A stretch of DNA of 64,000 bases from Gnetum montanum. Lineage: Eukaryota; Streptophyta; Gnetopsida; Gnetales; Gnetaceae. The number at the start of each line of letters is the position of its first letter. Positions within the stretch are counted from its first letter, which is position 1. This document shows positions 57,095 through 64,000 of this stretch, piece after piece. The stretch is taken from contig MNCI01013673.1 in the NCBI GenBank assembly GCA_015680685.1, forward strand, positions 255,975 to 319,974, given 5' to 3'. Position numbers and translations under genes: made by a program. Below the pieces are notes generated by a model. The model made no database searches. It saw only the letters and a list, made by a program, of their open reading frames with translations, and was not told the origin of the DNA.

Positions 57095-59584
57095 ATGTCT
57101 CCTTCTTCTTATGAGAGTGCTTCACTAACTAGGTCTGACACCATGAATAATCGGAGGCAAGGCATACATGATGATCCACCAGTGCCCTAATAGTTTCGCT
57201 TGGTATATGCTCATCCTAATGAGTATGCACCATACTTTAGCTTTATCCTCCACTAGGATGAATAGTTTTGATGGCATTATTTAGAAGGTAACATAGTGTT
57301 ACCTCCCAATCACTCAATCTCAAGCATGCTTCTTCGTGCTCTCACATGAATTGGTATGCAACACTTACAGTCAGAGTATGTTTTGCATGAGCAAGATTTA
57401 AGAGATTATCGATCCACATAGGGACAATGTCAGAGGGACCTATAATAGGAGAAACATTACAAATCTGTGAAGGGGAAGTGGTCTTAGGATGTCCCTTATG
57501 TCCTAAGTGAAAATGACGGTGGTGAACCTATCTCAGAAAGTTTTCCACAAAATGATGTTCCTTCCCCTAACTTTGGTCAAGGAGTTGAGTATCAGAATCT
57601 TCATTCAACTATTCATAACCCAAGTTCTAATACTAGTAGACACAAAGGGTCTAAAAAAGGAATATTAATGCATGAAAATGACGGACATTCCAATCATAAT
57701 CACTATAGAGGCTACGACCACCAAAGAAAAGATAACAAGCACCATCATGGTGCCAATCCTGCTTCCTCTTCACCTTCATCATCTTCTTCCCCATCTCCTT
57801 TGGGATCTAAATGCAATAAAAAAGGATGAGACCATGAGGATAAGGATAAGCGAGATAGAAATCATGGACAAAATAGTAAAGAAAGGGGGCAAGGGCATTC
57901 CAAAGAGACACATCACAAAAAAAGGGAGAGTAGGGAATAGGATAGGCATCATAGATGTCATAGACAACATGACCATGATGAATCCCTACTCACCACCTAA
58001 AGTATGTTAGATATAACAGAGGCTGTTAGGATCCAAACAAGGCACCAGAAAGATAGCAGGATCAAAGGACTAGATATGAATAACATCCCATGATTTAAAA
58101 GGGGATACAATGTTGATCCTCAAAACCATTTACAAGCATTCCATGATGCATGTGCCTTGTAGAATATAGAAAATGAGTGGCAAAAATAAAGTTATTTTCA
58201 TAGACACTGATCAAGAAAGTAGAAAGTTGGTACTAATCCTTAGAACTGGCATCCATTTGTCGATGGAGTACCATGTTGGAGCTATTCAATGATAAGTATT
58301 AAACATACTCCTAAGTGTCCAACTTGCGTAAGTAAATCCAAGGATGGAAACAAGGAGGATACAAAACCTTGGATTCTACCATGGGCTAATATTATACATT
58401 ATTACATTGTTTGCTTGGCCATGGGTACTTGCAAAAGAAAAAACTATGCCATCTTGTAGATGGACTTAGGTATGAAATGTGAAGAACCCTTACAACTTAT
58501 GCCCAAGGAAGGCTATCCAAGCTCAGATCCCACCAAATGTAAAGATTGTTGGAGCAAGTTTCCAAGAAGGAAGGTGAGTTGAAGAAAAGAGAATGTGTGA
58601 AGGAGTACAATAGAGATCCTTCCCTCCAAATGAAGGAAATTAGATTTTGTGAAGATGAAGAAGAGTCACCACTTGAAGAGATGATGAATAAAGAGACTTT
58701 ATCCATTTAAAAATTTGTATCAGAAGTATTGGAAAAGTTGGATCAAATGTGGAATTCTCTAGATGAAAAATTCCAAACCATCTTAAAAATAGTAGAAGAT
58801 TCTAGAGAACAAAGTAGTGACCGAGAGAGAAGGTAAAAGAAAGAAGCTGAGTATCCACATAACAAGGGTAAGGGCAAGGTTTCCATCATTAAAGAGGTTG
58901 TGGATATGGACATAGACAATGATGGTAGATGTGAAATTCACCAATATGACCATCCTAAGGGATGTTTCCTAGTAGTGTCACATCTATAAGAGTTTGGAGT
59001 ATATGCACTAAACCAATGATTGAATAGATAGCAAACACCTAGAAGGTTATCTTATCCTCAATGTAACCCACGGTAGTTCCACCAACCCTAGACATATTGT
59101 CTGAGTGGAGCTCCACAACAATTGAATGAATAGTATTAATGGTGGCAACACCCACAATCATGGGGAATGCCACCACCATGTCAACAGTACCCTTATCATG
59201 AACTATACCCATATGGGTATTATAGTAGTCGATCTCTCCACATGACTCCACTAGTCACATTACTCTTTAGCCTCAGTACCAAACCCCTAAGTACTATAGA
59301 ACTTCTTCTTTTAGGGGTAATGCTCCACATACATACTATCCTTCTCATCTTTCTACATCTCTTCCACCCTCAGCTCCATTAGCACCTACTCCAACTATGT
59401 AGGGCAAGCTTCCTACCTAGCTGTAGCAATGTAACACTACAAGGGTTGTCATTCTACAACCTACTATTGGTTTGGACAACTGCCCAAAGAAGAGACCTTT
59501 CTTTAGAACCAATAGTCCAACCAAGTCCTTATAATCACAAGTGGATAATTATCCAAATTCCTCAGCATTGTTCAAATATTTAGA
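57095..59584 (+). pseudogene. gag: gag of element G
   Basis: ATG 57095 (MSPSSYESASLTRSDTMNN) is colinear with F. It keeps GNIVLP near 57290, a Ser-rich stretch near 57770-57800 with a frameshift, gag-core words near 58260-58560 broken by many stops, KFQTILKIVEDSREQSSD near 58770, CEIHQYDHPKGC near 58930, and a Pro/Tyr tail to about 59540. No solo LTR is present at the place where F has one, so the sequence here shows the uninterrupted gag-protease junction. Confidence 0.83.
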
Positions 59585-60110
59585 GCTCCCTTCACACTAG
59601 AAACCATACTCAATGCACACAATCATGTTAACTCATGCCATCACTAATTGGATTAAAGTTGGCCATCTTCCTAGGAAATTTTTTAATCCTAAAAGTCCTC
59701 CTATTTATTTGAAAATCATTAGGAATGAGCCCTATAAAACTCTTTTGGATTCATGTTATGGTGTTAATTTAATCTCCCAAGAAATGTATAGAGCCTAGAA
59801 CCTTCCTTTGCTAAAGAAGAGTAACATTCGTTTAGAGTTGGTTGACCAATCCATCACTGTTCCATTGGGACTAGTGGAGGACATTGTCATCACTATTTGT
59901 GGGTGGTCATATCTAGCCAATTTCCTAGTGATTCAAGTAACAACTGTAAGGGGGACCTCCCAATCATAATGGGAAGAGAATGGCTAAGTATGATTGATGC
60001 ATGCTTAGGAATACATAATCTTTCCCTAGAGATAGTAAAAGAAAATATGTTTGGGACGATTGAGAAGAAAAATGTTTCATGCATCACATACAATAACACA
60101 TGGTACAACT
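59585..60110 (+). pseudogene. pro: protease of element G
   Basis: TIMLTHAITNWIKVGHLPRK, then TLLDSCYGVNLISQEMYRA (DSC in place of DSG), a stop, SITVPLGLVEDIVITICGW, a one-base shift near 59940, and LPIIMGREWLSMIDACLGIH (G-R kept). Inactive through the shift, the stop and the altered triad. Confidence 0.83.
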
Positions 60111-60224
60111 ACATGCAGAAGTCCTGGTATGTACAATGCTTAACATTGCCTATATGTAGTAGCCATAAGATAGGAAGGCATCCAATGGCTAATAGATGAC
60201 CTATAGAATAATTCAACTTTATGC

Positions 60225-62190
60225 ATGGAAGCAATTGAGAGCTTGACTTGTGCCTATATCGATAGCATAGATGCATTAGAGCAAGTCCACCACCAACTTC
60301 GAAGTACTAACATTGAAAATATCAACTGGGGGAAGTTGGAAATCCCTGATGAGTTTAAGCAAGAGCCCATTAAATTAAAACCATTTCCCATTGGTATGGA
60401 GTATACATTTCCCAGGAATGGAAAATTGGTAATTATTAACACTAAGCTCGCTCATCAACAAAAGGAAAGAATACTAAAGATGGTAAAAAAATGGTTGAAA
60501 GTCGTTTCTTGGTCATATCTTGAATTAATTAGAATAGATCCTAGGATATGTCAACATAGAATTTACATTGACCCCTCTATGAAGCCTCAAGGACAACCCA
60601 AAGCTTAAGCAAGGAGTTAAGGAAGAAATTGAACAAATTTTGAAGGCTAGGTTCATCTACCCCATTGTTGAAAGTGAATGGATCAGTCCATTAGTCATTA
60701 TGCCTAAAAAATGGTAAATGGAGGATGTGTATAGACTTTAGGCTATTAAACAAGGTAACATTTAAAGACCATTTCCCATTACCATTCATTGACCAAGTTT
60801 TAGATACCATTGTAGGGCATTGTTACTATAGTTTTTTGGATAGTTATAATGGGTACAATCAAATCCAAATAGCACCAGAAGATAAAGCCAAAACTACATT
60901 CATGAGTCCTTGGGGGACATTTGCGTATAGGTAGATGCCATTTGGCTTGTTCAATGCTCTAGCAACATTTCAACATTTAGTTCTTAGTATATTTTAGCAA
61001 CAAATAGGAAATGGTGTGGAGGTTTTTATGGATGATTTCTTCACCTTCAGAGTGGACTTTGAATAAGCATTGAACCAATTACAGAAAGTACTAAAATGAT
61101 ATGTTGAAACCAACCTAAGGCTCAATTGGCAGAAAAGCCATTTAATGGTCCAAGAGGGAATTGTATTAGGGAAAGAAATTTCACAAACAGGGATAGAGGT
61201 AGTTTCTAAAAAAATTAAATTCATCCAAGAAATTACTCATCAACCTAAAAATATAAAAGAAATTTGATCATTCCTTGGACATACTGGCTATTATAGATGC
61301 TTCAGCAACATTTGGCTTGTGCAATGCTCCAACAACATTTCAACATTTAGTTCTTAGTATATTTTAGCAACAAATAGGAAATGGTGTGGAGGTTTTTATA
61401 GACAATTTCTTCACATACAGAGTGGACTTTGAATAAGCATTGAACCAATTAGAGAAAGTACTAAAATGATGTGTTGAAACCAACCTAAGGCTCAATTGGC
61501 AGAAAAGCCATTTAATGGTCTAAGAGGGCATTGTATTAGGGCATGAAATTTCACAAATAAGGATAGAGGTAGTTCCTGAAAAAATTCAAGTCATCCAAGG
61601 AATTACTCGTCAACCTAAAACTATAAAAGACATCTGATCATTCCTTGGACATATTGGATATTATAGATGCTTCATCAAAGACTTTTCAAAGATTGCAAAA
61701 CCATTGATAGAATTAATGAAGAAGGTTGTACCCTTTGAATGGCCCAAGGAATGTGAGCTAGCTTTCCAAAACTTGAAGCAAAAGCTCATAGAAACACACA
61801 TTCTACAAGCTCTCGACTGGTCTAGACCATTCCATATAATGACTGATGTGTCCATTTTTGCTTTAGGAGCTATACTTACATAGTTAGATGACCAAAAATT
61901 TTCCTATTATATTCACTATGCAAGTCGGAGTATTGCCGGTGCACAACTCAACTATATCACAATAGAAAAAGAGTTAATGGTTGTGGTGTTTGCACTAGAA
62001 AAATTTTGGCAATATGTATTAAGCTATAAGGTATTTATACACATAGATCATAGTGTGTATTGGTTCCTTATAAATAAACCAATGGTGAGCCGTCGTTTCA
62101 TATGGTGGCTTGTGATCTTGCAAGAGTTTGATATCATGATAGTAGATCATAAAGGCACTAAGAATGTTATGGCTGATCATTTATCTTAGT
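60225..62190 (+). pseudogene. pol: reverse transcriptase and RNase H of element G
   Basis: A frame from 60225 includes NWGKLEIPDEFKQEPIKLKP and NGKLVIINTKLAHQQ. RT core from 60725: CIDFRLLNKVTFKDHFPLPF, FLDSYNGYNQIQIAPEDKAK. The first catalytic block reads VFMDDFFTF (FMDD intact) near 61025. A 370-bp duplication (60939-61678) then supplies a second one reading VFIDNFFTY. RNase H follows: FALGAIL near 61857, KELMVVVFALEKFWQYVLSY near 61967, HIDHSVYWFLINKPMVSRRF near 62040, ending DHKGTKNVMADHLS at 62189. Stops and the frame-breaking duplication inactivate it. Confidence 0.87.
60939..61678 (+). repeat. 370-bp tandem duplication within RT of element G
   Basis: 60939-61308 and 61309-61678 are colinear copies from catttggcttgt to atagatgcttca-caa. 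They differ at roughly one site in twenty by eye, including gatgat/gacaat at the catalytic Asp pair. 370 is not a multiple of 3, so the duplication itself shifts the frame. F has a single copy. Confidence 0.9.
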
Positions 62191-63570
62191 TGTGGTGGAA
62201 CAAAAAAGAGGACAAATACCCAATTTTTGATCACTTCCTTGATGAACTTCTCTTTGTAGGTGTAATAAACTATAAATCACCCATAGATATAAATTGGTAT
62301 AGTAGCATTCTTACTTATCTTTTCACATAAGAAACACCACAAGGACTGGACGTTAAAAATAAACAATAGTTTCTCCACCAAGTTAAACATTTCATGGAAA
62401 TTAATGGATACCTTTACAAGGTGTGTGTCAATAGCTTGGTCCAATGGTATGTTCTCGATGCAGATCAATTACAAGTTCTCCTAGATGCTCATGAGGGCCC
62501 TTGTGGAGGTCATTATGTTGGGAGATGAACAACCATCAAAATCTTGCTTGCAGGATATTATTGGCCTACATTATTCTAGGACACCCATCATTTTATCTAA
62601 TCTTGTGAGCATTTCCAATGTGATGGGGGAATGACTACTAGAATGGAGGGTCCACAACAATGGATTCAACCCTTAGAACCCTTTGACATATGGGGTATTG
62701 ATTTTATGGGGCCTGTTACACCAATGTCTAATGGAAAATCATACATCGTTCTTGCTATTGATTATTTTACAAAATGGGTAGAAGCAGCCACCATTACAAA
62801 CTATCCATCATCTACCACTGCACGATTTGTTTAATAAAAAATCATAAATAGGTTTGGCGTGTCTCATGCACTCATTTCGGATAATGGTACACATTTTACA
62901 AGTGTGACTGTTTGGAAGTTGATGCAACACTTAAGAGTTGAGCATAAAGTGACTACACCATATCATTCTCAAGAAAATGGTTGAGTCGAAATTTCCAATA
63001 GGAAAATTACAAAATTTTTGACATGAACCATTTGCAAATATAGGTGAGATTGGAGCACCAAACTGAACAATGCTCTATGGGCATACTACTCCACATGTAA
63101 ACTCTTTATAGGCTATTCACCCTATGAGTTAGTGTATGGTAAACTTCCAATACTTCTTGGCCAAGTTGAGCTCCATACACTATCTATGACATGTGACCTT
63201 AACCTTGACCTCAATCTAGCATAGAAAGAATAGCTAATGAATCTTAACTTGCTAGATGAAAATCGATTAGCTGTCCTATCATCCAAAAAATTACATAAGG
63301 CCTTCAACAAGCAACATCATGACCTAAGAATTAGGAAAGTCAAATACCAACCAGGAGATAGGGTTCTTTATTGGAATCTCACACACGTGCCACAATGAAC
63401 TAAATTTCAAATGTTGTGGGAAGGACCTTATATCATTCATGAAACTTTTTCTTCAAGGGCCATGATGATCTATAAACTTGGAAGCTCAGATAAGAAATTA
63501 TTGGTTAACATCCAACAAACAAAACCTTTCTATGAGCCTAAAACGACCAATACTAGCACTACCTCTGCTA
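62191..63570 (+). pseudogene. pol: integrase of element G
   Basis: GPCGGHYVGR near 62510, ILLAGYYWPTLF near 62550, then an open frame 62631-62834: MEGPQQWIQPLEPFDIWGID, FMGPVTPMSNGKSYIVLAID. After a stop, ISDNGTHFTSVT near 62875 (second Asp, canonical DNG here) and YHSQENG then VEISNRKITKF near 62985, where the catalytic Glu is kept. The C-terminal part ends about 63560 (NKQNLSMSLKRPI). Stops and shifts interrupt it, but unlike F all three catalytic acids are still encoded. Confidence 0.85.
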
Positions 63571-64000
63571 ATGGATAACCCTGCTCATTATTTCAGATCT
63601 TCTCCCTCCAACTTAGTCATGTTGGAGATGGCCACTAATGCTAATTATTCTAAGCCCTTAGTTTCTTTTGTCTTTTTTGTTTTGCACATTTTTCATCTTT
63701 ACTTATTTTTTTATGCCATCATTAATATTTTTACTATTTCTTTCTGTATTACATTTATATTTATTTATTTTCACTTGTCACATAATAAGTGCTCATGATG
63801 GTGGGTTGGAATATAATGGTGTTGATTGCTAATGTTTGGTTTTTACCTTTGACTTTTAATTTTGATGTCAAGATATGGTTTCTTTTGATAAAATAGGTAA
63901 TGAGTCTGCATCATCCATTCATCCATTCAACTCTATGGTCTCCCTTTGTTTTGGAAATGCGTTGTCCCTTTTTTTATGCAAACCTATAAATGAATTTGTG
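63571..64000 (+). other. Start of 3' non-coding tail of element G
   Basis: Colinear with F 48,590-49,010 (atggccactaatgctaa near 63628, the T-rich run, gtcacataataagtgctcat near 63778). The window ends within it. Confidence 0.75.

Larger units (their letters stand above)
56126..64000 (+). mobile_element. Element G: gypsy element with full domain set, 3' end outside window
   Basis: 5' LTR 56126-56959, degenerate primer-binding site, gag, protease, RT, RNase H, integrase and the beginning of the 3' non-coding tail; no 3' LTR within the window. Closely related to F along its whole length. It is inserted in element H. RT contains a 370-bp tandem duplication not present in F. Confidence 0.9.

Noticed and set aside
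1-64000. CRISPR arrays, operons, bacterial ribosome-binding sites, rRNA genes
   Set aside because: Tandem repeats present are few, diverged and without regular spacers. The whole context is plant nuclear. No rRNA-like sequence was recognised.
1-64000. tRNA genes
   Set aside because: The only tRNA-related sequences seen are primer-binding-site complements after LTRs. No cloverleaf with A and B boxes was recognised by eye; a tRNAscan run would be decisive.

Overview
The window looks like repeat-dominated nuclear DNA of a large-genome land plant. The evidence is plant-type Ty3/gypsy (Athila/TAT-like) and Ty1/copia retrotransposons nested in one another, a plant LINE, very AT-rich decayed spacer, and one host gene of the plant root-cap/LEA-related family at 30621-31040 (minus). 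A conifer or other gymnosperm would fit the repeat load, but nothing I can read fixes the species. There are no prokaryotic features.

Layout. 1-7459: 3' part of a gypsy element with gag and an unusual 935-codon 3' reading frame but no pol (element 1). It sits in an older relative whose 3' LTR is 7885-8779 (element 2). 8780-13800: AT-rich DNA with a short TRIM-like LTR pair. 13800-16175: LINE remnant (minus). 16180-27870: copia element (minus) split by gypsy element C (20790-27186, target duplication ACCTT). 28209-28570: PIF1-like helicase fragment (minus). 28.6-33.3 kb: the only low-repeat island, with the root-cap-like gene and a second copia scrap. 33356-51397: full-length gypsy element F (duplication TCTTT). 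Its 5' LTR is split by element E (33663-40804, duplication ATGAT) and its body by a solo LTR (43907-44785, duplication AATGG). 51398-54770: decayed AT-rich DNA with a foldback beside an assembly gap. 54771-56125: gypsy fragment H (minus), interrupted by element G, which starts at 56126 and runs off the window.

All gypsy copies belong to one clade. Their LTRs begin TGATGA and end TCATCA (or one-base decay variants). They share a TATA block close to CTATAAATAAGAG, a primer-binding site close to TGGCACCGTTGCCGGGGA just after the LTR, and a G-rich polypurine tract before the 3' LTR. F and G carry gag-protease-RT-RNase H-integrase. E carries gag and protease only. Element 1 and C carry gag plus a separate 3' ORF and no pol, and may have depended on F/G-type relatives for enzymes. 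Stop codons and catalytic losses are mostly of the kind expected from methyl-cytosine deamination.

The best candidate for something under-described is this pol-less gag + 3' ORF lineage. Its second reading frame combines a region resembling the 'putative plant transposon protein' domain with long coiled coils. Several single-N positions flanked by exact 43- or 49-bp repeats, one of them inverted, are assembly scars and not biology.
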